Below, in pieces: positions 36,905-47,275 of a stretch of 64,000 bases of DNA. The notes beneath the pieces are model-generated. The model saw nothing but the letters and a program-made list of their open reading frames with translations, ran no database searches and was not told the DNA's origin. The stretch spans positions 10,012,501 through 10,076,500 of the forward strand of contig CM050447.1 in the NCBI GenBank assembly GCA_027563935.2, read 5' to 3'. Position numbers and translations under genes: made by a program. The DNA comes from Costus lasius (lineage: Eukaryota > Streptophyta > Magnoliopsida > Zingiberales > Costaceae). Position 1 is the stretch's first letter; each line of letters starts with the position of its first letter.

Positions 36905-38184
36905 ACGCCGATTACACGATGTTAAAGGTGTTAATTAATCGTCGTCTTTCTTTTCGAGCGAGCTCAAAGGCAAAGCTCTGCTATAATTAAAAAGATCACA
37001 TGCCGCCCGCTCTCGCAAATAGCGATGAGCTGCTACCGATCCTCCGTTTAGTGACTGCAAAAAAGAGGGGGACAAAAAATCCCAAGTCACAGTGCATTTG
37101 TGCCTAGCACCACCTAAGTCACTTAAGGTATTTTTAAATTAATTTTAATTAATTTTTAAACAAAAAATAATTAAAAAATTATTTAATAATAAAAAATAGA
37201 AGCAGAAAAAGATAGTAAAAAAAATTATGAAAGTTACAATTTGGTGATTTTGCAGTTTATACTTATTAAAAAAAGTTAATTATTTATTATTTTAAATTTT
37301 AACATTAATTAAAAAGTTATTAACCAAACATCTTATAAATTTTGACAGTGCAGCAAAGTATATCACAAGCACAGTTTAGCACAGTTATAAAATTATTAAC
37401 AGCGGAACCAAATAGACTCTTAGCTTAACTGATAAGAATTTTTATTCTTAATAATAAAATTTTAAAAATATTAATAATAATAATAACAACGAGGTCTTAA
37501 GATAAGTATTTTATTTTATCTAAAATAATATGTATTTCATATTACTTGTTGATATAAAAAAATAATCTAAACTAATATTTTCTTACTAATATCAATCCTA
37601 TGCAAGTGTACAAAGATTTTAGCTCTAATAAATGTTTTTAAGTATTTTTTTTTAAGGTAAGTTAAGTAATTAACGCGGGATTTAATTTCAAAACTTTGTT
37701 ATTAATAATTAAAATCCCTATCAGTTTAAATAACTGGCAACCTTGCGTGAAATATTCTTATTGTAGAGATTTAATTTTAAAAGAACAATTTTGAATTATC
37801 AAGTAACTTTTCTCTTTGGTGAGGTACAAATTTTATAGACCTGCTCATTTATTGGGACAATTATTTCAACTCAGGCCTCAGGGTATAGCTAAACTATATT
37901 TGGAATTTCAGCTTCAAGAAAAAAAGTTTAAGGCCAGTTCATCAACGCATAATAATGCCTGGTTTTTATTGCATATTATGTCATTCAAATTCCCAATAAA
38001 TCATATAATCGGGGGAAGAATATAAACAAAGAACAGGTTCTCCTGAAACCAACGCATGAGCTTTAGGATCAGAGCACATTCTTAAAGCCATTTAACCGGG
38101 GTAGAAAGAGCAGAACTTGTCAAGCTTTTCTCCAGATTTACACTTGGACCAACGCCCGTCCAATTGCTGGTCCTTTGTGGCGTA
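36905..38184. other. AT-rich intergenic DNA between EMF1 and CURT1
   Basis: No supported gene. The stretch from about 37120 to 37800 is extremely AT-rich and may hold old transposon remains, but no ends could be defined. The last part is probably CURT1 3' UTR. Confidence 0.4.
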
Positions 38185-40451
38185 TCACTCGCCAAGAACA
38201 GTTGAAATTGCATTCGTGATTATCTTTAGCAGCTCTTCCCTGAACAGGAATAACAGCATCCATTGGTTCAAAAGTAGCATTTAAGAGGAAAAAAGATATG
38301 ATCGAACACCAAATTTTCAAGGAATAATTGGTACATTGCAGCTTCAATGTTCAACCAGGTTAAATAACCAATAACAATCAAGGCTATAACGCAAGAGAGA
38401 GTGAGAGATATGATCTCGACAACCCATGCGGATATGACCTTGTTGACGAAATAAAGTCCACTAATATACCCATTATAACAAAAAAAAAACATAAATTGCA
38501 TCATATTCTAATGTAATTAAATACATAATCGACCTCGTCACTTCTCAAACTTGTTTGCTTTTAAGCCTTTTAGTTCCTTTAGTCTCACTGAGTTAATGGG
38601 TATATGTTTCAAGCACTATTGCAGTTAAAAGCAATCATTTAGCTTGTGTCCAAATTTTATAAATCCTCTTTTGGAACTAGCCCCCAGTAGGTATCCACTA
38701 AATTATTCAGTTTCATTCCCACTTCACTGTATGACATTGCAAGCATTTCAATCACTACCATATGTTACATATGATTCTACTAGAAAGAACAGGAATAGAT
38801 AGTTTTATCTCAACATTCTATAAAGTATAAACAAAATAGCAAAGGACAACCAAGTAATTGATTTATTAAGGCACTAAACAACTTCTCACCTGTCTGGCTT
38901 AAATACAAGGTAGCGGTATACAAACCACTGCAAAAATAAGAGCAACAAGTCAGAGAACAACAGTCAATAGTTCAAGTTTTGCGTTGGGGGACATGGAGAA
39001 GAGATAAATACAGTTTAATGTACCCAAGAAAACAGTATCCCAATGAATTCAAAGGCGCCTGGCAATAAAGGAAGTTTGTCAATAGCCTGCGGAACGATCA
39101 GTCAACTTCAGAGTAACTACAATAAAAGGAAACCAAGACTCTTCTTGAGAACATAGTATTTTTCACTAATACAAAGGTAAGGTGCAATTACTGTAATAAG
39201 ATTGCTTGAGGCCCAAATAGCAGCAATGACCGCAAATCCCAGACCAGCAAGCGCAATCCGATCTTCAGTGGTGCTCCACTGATTCAAAAGATTAATAAAG
39301 TTAGATTTTTCAAAGCAACTCCTATCATTGTCAGAGAGATCGATATTGGTTTGTTTACCATACGATTTCTTGTTTGTAAATAAAGTATTACTGAGTTATA
39401 GTAAGACCTTAAGATTACAAGCAAGACTAGCATAAAAACAAGGACCAATGTTCCTAATTCTTGGTGAATTCAATCTAGAATTGGTTGGTTCCCAGAACAA
39501 ATGCTTTGATAGTAAATACATCTGTATTGCCTTGCCTTGATCATTGTATAAAATGATTCCATAAAACCTGGTGATTCAACTATACACATATATGATGCTG
39601 GACACAGTAAATTCAGGATATAGATCATCTCCTTCATAACCTTTGGAGGAAAGTATTGCTTCATTATCGATGAGCGACCCCCATTCTGTTTGGGATATAT
39701 TGGACAGAGAAGACATTTTGGAAAATATATATTCCAGTGCTAATACGAGACCAATACATTCCAAAACCTTGTTCTTCCCTTTATTTCAGATTTTGAGCTT
39801 GATCATGAGTCCAGATCGTTACAATATATCTAGTTCATCTTCAACAGTTGATTAGACCGTGTCTAATCCAACTCATCTTGAGTCACATATGAAGGATTTG
39901 ACTATTGGAGAAACAACAGCACATACACCAAAGGAAAATTCCTAGTTATTTAAATCTCCAATTACCAGCAGCAAACTTGGCACCAATTAACATCCTAATA
40001 TTAAAACAACAATTGACTCACCGCGCCCTTCACATATTTCACAATGCTAGCATCAGAGGAAGTATCGGAGCTATCTCCAACAGCCTTCGGAACAAGTGAC
40101 AGGCAACTGCGGCCACCTGATTGAAAAAAGATAGTCCAACATTAGCATATGTGAATTGCTCCAACGCACATCATCAATTCAAGTCTATAGCTTCTTGCTT
40201 GCATATAGGATAAAAGAAGCAGACAAGAAAAGTTTGCGCTTGCTAAAATAGTTGAACTAAATCAAACTTGCTTCTAAAAGAAACAACAGAGGACTGTATT
40301 AACCATTGCAAAGCATGGGCGAGTACGAAGAGAAAGCACAAAATTGATTACCTGTAAATGTAGAAACAGGAAATTTCCGCTGGTTCGTGATGATGTGTTT
40401 GGTCGGAAGTAGAAAGGGGGAAGGCGGCGCAACGGCGGAGGCAAAAGCCAT
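38185..40451 (-). CDS. CURT1: CURVATURE THYLAKOID 1 family protein (CAAD domain)
   Basis: CURT1 proteins oligomerise at grana margins and bend thylakoid membranes. Exons (minus strand): 40451-40352, 40116-40022, 39278-39192, 39086-39024, 38927-38890, 38239-38185, all GT-AG, 145 residues. Residues 1-35 are Ser/Ala/basic-rich with no acidic residue, as in a chloroplast transit peptide. Exon 2 gives a Ser/Asp linker ending SIVKYVKGA. Then comes the CAAD domain: an amphipathic start WSTTEDRIALAG, membrane helix 1 (about 72-93), the loop AIDKLPLLPG, membrane helix 2 ending in WFVYRYLVFKPDR, and the C-terminal amphipathic helix EELLKIITNAISTVLGE. The motifs and exon pattern match CURT1, probably the CURT1C-like branch. 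The subtype is uncertain. It is divergent from the ABIL gene, about 0.85 kb apart. Confidence 0.92.
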
Positions 40452-41304
40452 CGCTTTTCTACCAGCGAAATTAAGAAAAGGAAGGATCAGTGGTAGAAAC
40501 AGAAGCAAGAATAATCTATAGTGGAGGAAAAAGGGTTTAGAATTAAGAAAAAAAATTCAAAATTTAGCGAAAGGATTGAGAGATTTGAGGAGGCGACTGC
40601 ATGGATTCGGTTCCTACCTCTTGGTGGAGATCGAATGTGGCAGGAGAAGCCATTATTTTGGAGCCGGCATTTTATTGGCTAGAAGCCCTTTTATCCTTAA
40701 TATTGCAGATTGCACCCGAACTTTACAGTATTTCATAAATTCGGACATTAACTTATTGTTCACTAACAGTAACTTCCTAATTCTTCTAGACATTCTTAGA
40801 CTCAACTTGGTAGAAGAATTACTAATAATAATGAAAGAGAAGACAATTTTTTGTACTTTTGTTTTAATCTATTTTAATAAGATAGTCTAAATTCAACTCT
40901 ATTCGATTCAACAGCTGAATTCAGGCCTTCACAGAGTGAGCTACGAAGGTCCCTTTTTTAAAATTTCTATTCAATTTAGAACATACCTTATAACTACAAC
41001 TTTTAAAAAAATAAAGCTGTACATAAAAATTTGTTCGAAATTATATAATATTGTAAGGAAAAAAAAAGCTTGACATCTGTCATCCTTACTGCATCCTTGT
41101 GATCTTTCGCAAGCTCCTCTGAATCCTCCAAGAGCTGGTTTGTCTGTAGCTTCAGAAGAACTAGATTCAAAGCGAAGTGATCACGGGACTCCGAGAATCT
41201 CTTGTCTTCGTCTCGTCCAAGTGTCCAACATCTCCTCTTATCTGCACGCCTTGTCCTTCACGATCCCATTATGCTTCTTCTTCTTCTTCCTTTAACATTC
41301 AGTA
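40452..41304. promoter_or_regulatory. Shared upstream region of CURT1 (-) and ABIL (+)
   Basis: An 853-bp divergent intergenic region. It must hold the promoters and leaders of both genes. No clear TATA box was identified, and no other gene is seen. Confidence 0.4.
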
Positions 41305-44300
41305 ATGGAGGAAAGCAAAGAAATGATGGATTCAGCAAAAACAGATATCTCCATAGTACCACTGACTAAAACTCCATCAAATCAATATAGGGAGGATGAG
41401 AGCGAGGAAGACCGCTTCAACAAAGCTCTACAGGTTATTGCAATAAAAATTTACCTAAGTGTGTTGATCATAAACTTCCGCAATAAGCGTTGGATTCTTT
41501 GTCTTACCTGAATCGGTGCAGGAACTGAAGAACCTGCGCTCCCAGCTCCACCATGCAGCAGATTACTGCGAGAATGAGTTTTCCAAAGCTGAGCGGAAGA
41601 ATATGTGAGTTGTTTCCCCGAACACGCCTAATCAGGTTATGCCTGTGATAATACTTTCTTTTTTTCAATGAATAAACAGATCATGAACAGCTATTAATTT
41701 TCTCAGTTCAGTATATGTGAAATCACACAATTAATTAAGATGTTCACTTGAACTGAACTATAACTAGAGTGGTCGAGGGTACAAAGAGCTACATACGTGA
41801 AGCAATTATCACTGTGGTGGACCATTTAGGAACTGTTTCTTCCAAGCTCGAGCAGGAGCTTCTTTCAAATACTATGGTTGTGCAGGCAGAGCAAAGGATC
41901 GATTGCTTGAAGCAAGTAAGTTAGGAAAAAAAATATCAAACTATCAGGTTACCTTCTTGCTCGAAGCTCATAACATTACTTCTTTAGCAAGAACTTATAA
42001 ACTAGATGCCTAATAGCCTAATACATGAGAAAATCTTTCTTATTTTGCTTACAATTTGTTCAATCTGAGGTAGCATGGGCTTCAAAAAAATTAAAACAAC
42101 GAGCCCAAACATCATAGTAATGTGATATTTCAGAACAATTATTCTCTCAGGAAAAAAGATGCACATTAAACACAGATGAGAAGATCATACCATGCTCCAT
42201 TGTTCTTAAGATAACATGCTGAATTTGTGTGAACGCTCAGCTTGCACGTATCATCCAACATTGCCAGTGTCATCTATATTCTGTATTCCTTTTTGTATAT
42301 TAGTAAATGATAATTCTCTGTGGGAAAAATGAATGAGGCATCTAATTGGCATCATGGCAACAGCGGCTTCTCGCTTGCCAACAATATACTGCAAATCTCG
42401 AGCTGTCAAACAAGCAACTGAATGTCATATTCCCTCGACACTACGGGCATTACATCTCACGAGGTACATATTTGATCCTCGATAGCTTAATCCAAAATTT
42501 TAATTCTTAGACGTAGAACTTTCAATTAATTTGTTATCTATTAGAGATAACAAATTACTCGAAGAACTTACTTTATTGCTGAAACATTTTCTAATTTTAT
42601 TATGTGCTAGTTTTGTTCTTTAATTTATTGCATGATACCAAATATGTTGCAGAAGCCGCTACATCTTCCTTTGGAACAGTGGGTCAGCATGAAGGGATAT
42701 CAAGTGACATCCCCAGGTTTGATCTTAATTCTTCACATCTTTCAACAGTTGAGAATTTTATTAAAGAAAAAGTGGGGTTTTGTTTACAAGTATTAAACCT
42801 TATTACAAGATCTATATGTTTGTCGTACATATAACCTAATTCAGTATAGATACACAGGGCTAAGGGAACAAATTCTAGAGAATTTGATACCTCTATCATG
42901 AAAAATGAGTTGTCAGTGATGGCTCCTTCACCACTATACCCTGTCGGTAGTCGTGCGATACCAGCAAGCAACCAAACTATTCCAGGTAAATAGTCCTGTA
43001 TATCTGTTTAGAGTAAGTGTACTAGCTTCCTTGTTTGAACCCCTAGGCAATGCCTAAATATTGACATGTTTGAAAATTTTAGATCCATCAAAGCAATTTT
43101 AACTGAACTCATGGATTGAAAATTCAGGATCTAATTTCAATCTAGCTTGTGTTAGATAGCTGAATTTTCCACAGGTACTAGCATTTGTCAGTGTCTGACC
43201 TTAATCCAATTAATTCTTCCTCGCAGGAGTCAAACTTGCTAAAGCAACTCCAGTTATCGAAGGTTCGTCAATCCTCTCAAAAACAACCAATACAATGCTT
43301 AACTGCAAGTTTGAGGTACACTCTAAGAACCTTCAGTAATTCAATGAACTCTCACCTCAATGAGAATATATATTGTGAACTATATAACTCAAGAAATTAT
43401 TCTCAAACAAGCTTCAGTAAATGCTCAGTACTTTGATGAAAAAGAGTGAGCAGTGATAGTTGTCACATCTAGAGGTGGCCATGGGCCGTGCCATGGCCGG
43501 CCCGGGCCCGGGCCCGCCTCGGCCCGCCAGAAGTCGGGCCGTGCCAGGCACGGCCCGATTGCAACCGTGCCGTGCCGGGCACGGCACGACTGAATTTTAT
43601 CTGGGCCCGGCACGGCCCGCGGCACGGTTAGCCGTGCCGGCCCAGGCACAACCCAGATTTTGGCCGGGCCCGGATCCGACACGCGGGCCGAATCCGGCAC
43701 GCGGGCCGCATCGGGCACGCGGGCCAGATTCGGCACGCGAGCCAGATTCGACACGCGGGCCAGATGCGGCACGCAGGCTGAAACGGGCCCGCGGGCTATA
43801 GTCGGCCCAACGGGCCGTGCCAGGCACGGCCCGAATGCAAATTATGTATTTGCATAATTTTTTTAAAAAATATTTTAATTATTATTTTATTAATTATTTT
43901 ATTTTAAATATATATAATTTTAATTTTAATATATTTTATTAAATTAATATTTCTTTATTTATTAACAATACTAACAACACATGACTAAAGTTAAAATCAA
44001 CTCGATTAAATTTCATATTCATAAATTATACATTTAAGCTTAAATCAATTGTCGACATAATGGGCATACACAATTGACCCGTAGCCAACTACGCAAGCAG
44101 CTACTATGGAAGATATGCGAGCATATTGTTAAGCATACTTGCGCTCCGTGCTCCATCTTCTCTATGCATATTGCGCACTCCATGTTTTCAGCTCTACCTC
44201 CTTCTTCAATAATAAAAAACTCAAGTGACTATTGTGCTTGGACCGCTTGGTTTGTTTCGATAGATTGCTCCGGCTCATCGTTGATATTATCACTATCCTC

Positions 44301-45507
44301 CTCACTATCACTTATTTCAAAGTCCTCAACCTCTATCTCAATCTCAACCCCAGAAGGAGAGGGAGAAGCTAGAAATTCATGTCTTGCATGATCAGATAAG
44401 TGGATAAAGTGTTCTTCAAACCTGAATACATCAATTCGTATAATTTGACTAACACGTTCGATAATACTTAAAATAATGATTCTCCATTGATCAGCATTGA
44501 AGAAATTTAAGGTAGATGTAAGGAAGATTGAACGTTGAGAATTTGGCATAATGATAATTATCTTCACTCTTCTATTATCTGTCATTTTTCTCTATGCCTC
44601 GTGCTCGTGCTCACCACGTGATAATTATATTATAAAAGTAAATTAATTTAATACTTACTTGATCTTCTCCACGTCTAGTCACGTGGTGAGCACGAGTCAT
44701 AGAAAAAAATGACTGGTCTAGACCGAGAGAGCATTGAATTCTTGATGGCTAAAGAGAAGCTTAAGTTTGAGTTCAATTAAGAAACTAATTGTAACTCAAG
44801 ACTTAGAAAAGAGATTAAGAGAGTATTAAGAGAGAATGAGAAATTATTCCAAAGATAGTTGGAAACTTGTGTGAAGAAATGAGAGGGTTGGGGGATCAAT
44901 TTATAGGGATGAATTGAGTGTAAATTTACATATTTATCCCCTATTTTTAATTATTAAAAGGGGCTAAAATGGTAATTTTATACCATAAAGACAATTATAT
45001 CCCTAACTTTTAAAATTTTTATAACTATTATGAGGGCATTTAGGTAAAAATGCAGTCGTGCCCGTGCCGTGCCTGGCCCGGGTCCGTGCCGTGCCTGGCC
45101 CGGCCCGGCTGCGGGCCGTGCCCGGCCCGGCCCGCGGGCCGCGAACCTTCGGCCCAGCACGGCCCGAGCCGTGCCACGTGCCGTGCCCGGCCCGTGTCGT
45201 GCCGGGCCGTGCGGGCCGCGGGCCGGCCCGGCCCGTTGGCCACCTCTAGTCACATCTAACAACTCTACATTTTGCTTCAGCTGCATCCTCATTCAAAGTA
45301 ACTAGTGCTGTAAAAAAAAAGTAACTAGTGCTTGACTAATTTTCTTCATTACTAACTTTTTTGACATGAAAATTATGTTCCATTTACTCAAAGTTATCTT
45401 TCTGCAAAATGATCATGTAATTCCTTGCAGCTGCATACGCAGGGAGGTGTCTACCAAAGGAAGAAGCATACACAAGCAAACAACTTCCTATCATTTCTAC
45501 GAGTTAG
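41305..45507 (+). CDS. ABIL: ABI-like protein (ABIL), SCAR/WAVE complex subunit
   Basis: ABIL proteins are part of the WAVE complex that activates ARP2/3-driven actin branching. Exons: 41305-41433, 41522-41604, 41768-41915, 42364-42463, 42653-42716, 42858-42985, 43227-43262, 45431-45507; 254 residues. Exons 1-4 carry the conserved coiled-coil region: RFNKALQ, ELKNLRSQLHHAADYCE, GTKSYIREAIITVVDHLGT, SSKLEQEL and QRLLACQQYTANLELS. The acceptors of exon 3 (AACTAG/AG) and exon 6 (TACACAG) were chosen because other nearby AGs break the frame. The C-terminal third (residues 154-254) is Ser/Pro-rich and diverged, and the protein is shorter than typical ABILs of about 280-330. The final intron contains a 1.8-kb hAT element. 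Exons 7 and 8 are small and less certain than exons 1-6. Confidence 0.85.
43470..45248. mobile_element. hAT-type DNA transposon, 1,779 bp, in the last ABIL intron
   Basis: Perfect 12-bp terminal inverted repeats (TAGAGGTGGCCA at the left, its complement at the right) and a perfect 8-bp target duplication, GTCACATC, at 43462-43469 and 45249-45256 define the element. Both ends are dense in GGGCCG/GGCACGGCCC subterminal repeats of about 200-370 bp. The core is AT-rich. The only notable frame is on the minus strand (44585-44229, 118 codons), with a very acidic Glu/Asp tail; I see no transposase catalytic or dimerisation motif in it. The element is therefore probably non-autonomous. Perfect ends and duplication suggest a fairly recent insertion. 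Confidence 0.9.
43679..43786. repeat. 18-bp tandem repeat inside the hAT left arm
   Basis: Six head-to-tail units of about 18 bp, each with a core like CGGCACGCGGGCC followed by a variable 5-base spacer, between the GGGCCG-rich end and the AT-rich core. Units differ from each other at a few bases. Confidence 0.8.
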
Positions 45508-46854
45508 TAAAAGAAAGACATAATTAGTGCTTTATCATGATTCCTAGTAGTACGCTATTAGAACCTTGAATCACTTTATTGCCTATAATCTTGGATTGAT
45601 TTAGCCTACCATTTCAGTATTTTCAAAATGTGACAGGAGGTAAATGTTTAGCATATTGAATGGAGTTCTAGTTCTAATGGCAGCAGGACCCAGGTAGCAA
45701 AGAAAACCGTGCACTAATACCACAATTATCATCATATAGACTAATATATATACATAATGTATTATGTACCAACGCCGTAGAAGCTTACCGATCAATGGTT
45801 TTACCATCTAGTAAGTACGGACCGAGTATAGATACATAGTACATAATGTATTATGTACCAACGTCTTAGAAGCTTACCAATCAATGGTTTTACCACCTAG
45901 TACCGACCGAGATTAAGAAACTTGCTCGTTACTACACGGCCTTCTAACAACCTTAAAAGCAGCTTGGAGCCAAAATCAATCATCCATTACATTAACATGA
46001 AACTGTACAGTCTATATTTCTTAGTTCAACTGTATTTGCATTACTTCAATATTTGTAAGCTTTTTGATAAACCTGAGGTATAGTATTACTTTGGTTTTAA
46101 CTCCATTAACCGGCAATACCTTGCTGATCACAAAAGAAGAATGGAGTAGGAAATGCAACTGTGTCGACGTAAGCACTGAACACAATACTTCCTCTGATAT
46201 ATTTCGTAGCAGGTTTCTAATGATTTCTTTTGGAGGAATAAACAGTTTAATTATTTAGCACTGATCAATTTGTAAATAGGAAGTTTTTTTTAAAAAAAAA
46301 TCAACCTGAAGACACCAACATAACGTGATTGATGTACTTCCTGGCAATGATGATCACAAGTACTTAGAATCTCTTCTCCTTACCAACAAATTTGGGGCAA
46401 ATAAAAACAAAAAATTCGACTGCAAATACAACTAATCTTTAATTGTGAGAAAAAGAAGAGGCAAAATATTCCAATGGGCTAACAATAAATGCAGTCGAGT
46501 ATAGAACAAAAGAATCAAACTTTAAGACGAAGTCTATCCAAAAATTGAAGTCTCTAAAGCGCAAAAAGGAAAAAAGAAATCGTGTCTCTTCACAAGCAAT
46601 CTCTCGAACAGATTGTGAGCGAATTCAAAACAATCGTGCATCTCTTACCAGGGAAAGAAGACTTCCTGTTCTAAAGAGAACGCCTTGCTCACCCCGTCCG
46701 CCAGCACCCGCGTAGGCCAAGAGACCGAAATCGAACATACAGTACCACCGAGGCAGCTCATCTTCTCCGACTCCACTTTGGCGAGCACAAACTATGGAAG
46801 GATTCATCCTAAGTGGACAGATCTGAAATAGACTTAGATCAAATAGCTTGTAAC
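45508..46854. other. ABIL 3' flank, no further gene supported
   Basis: The stretch begins with ABIL 3' UTR. A direct duplication is visible: a word with ATACATAATGTATTATGTACCAACG occurs near 45750-45775 and again near 45840-45862. A 60-codon minus-strand frame at 46807-46625 has no recognised features. The rest is ordinary AT-rich spacer before the tRNA genes. Confidence 0.35.
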
Positions 46855-46940
46855 CCGACCTTAGCTCAGTTGGTAGAGCGGAGGTCTGTAGTTGAAGCAG
46901 TTAAATCCTTAGGTCGCTGGCTCGAATCCGGCAGGTCGGA
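46855..46940 (+). tRNA. tRNA-Tyr(GUA): tRNA-Tyr (GUA), copy 1, intron-containing, possibly weakened
   Basis: The acceptor stem CCGACCT pairs with AGGTCGG, followed by discriminator A. The D arm holds the A box (TAGCTCAGTTGGTAGAG). The anticodon loop CTGTAG reads GTA and is followed by a 13-base intron, as expected for plant tRNA-Tyr. Two changes set it apart from copy 2. At the top of the anticodon stem GGTCTG replaces GGACTG, creating a T-T mismatch, and the B box has GGCTCGAATCC instead of GGTTCGAATCC. A T run follows as Pol III terminator. It may be poorly transcribed or a young pseudogene. Confidence 0.85.
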
Positions 46941-47063
46941 TTTTTGTTTAAATTTTCCAGCAATTCAAATATTTAATAAGGAAAAATGTTATATCCTAAT
47001 TATTGTTATCGGTTTTTCAAATATTTAATTAGTAAATAAAACTACAAACCAAATTAATATGAT

Positions 47064-47147
47064 CCGACCTTAGCTCAGTTGGTAGAGCGGAGGACTGTAG
47101 TGACGCAGCTAATCCTTAGGTCGCTGGTTCGAATCCGGCAGGTCGGA
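47064..47147 (+). tRNA. tRNA-Tyr(GUA): tRNA-Tyr (GUA), copy 2, intron-containing
   Basis: Complete tRNA-Tyr: 7-bp acceptor stem (CCGACCT/AGGTCGG), consensus D arm, anticodon stem GAGGA/TCCTT, loop CTGTAG with GTA anticodon, an 11-base intron (TGACGCAGCTA), variable loop, and B box GGTTCGAATCC. TTTTCTTTTTC downstream supplies a terminator. It lies 123 bases after copy 1 on the same strand. Confidence 0.95.
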
Positions 47148-47202
47148 TTTTCTTTTTCTTAACTAGGCTATTCAAATATTAAATGACAAATCGATTAATA
47201 TA

Positions 47203-47275
47203 AAACCTATATTAGATCAATTGGTAGAGGGGTTTCTAAATTCTTATGTCTTCGATTCGAATCCGATATGACAAA
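47203..47275 (+). pseudogene. Decayed tRNA-like sequence
   Basis: An A-box-like AGATCAATTGGTAGAGG and a B-box-like GATTCGAATCCGA occur at tRNA spacing, and the outer ends can partly pair. The anticodon arm is scrambled. It lies directly after the two tRNA-Tyr genes, so it may be a third, degenerate tandem copy. Confidence 0.55.

Noticed and set aside
45040..45305. Several Gly/Ala/Arg/Pro-rich frames, and the same at 43425-43857
   Set aside because: They are translations of GGGCCG-type subterminal repeats of the hAT element.
46625..46807. 60-codon minus-strand frame beside the tRNA genes
   Set aside because: Starts with a reasonable ATG but has no family features, no continuation through a splice site that I could find, and is too short to support alone.
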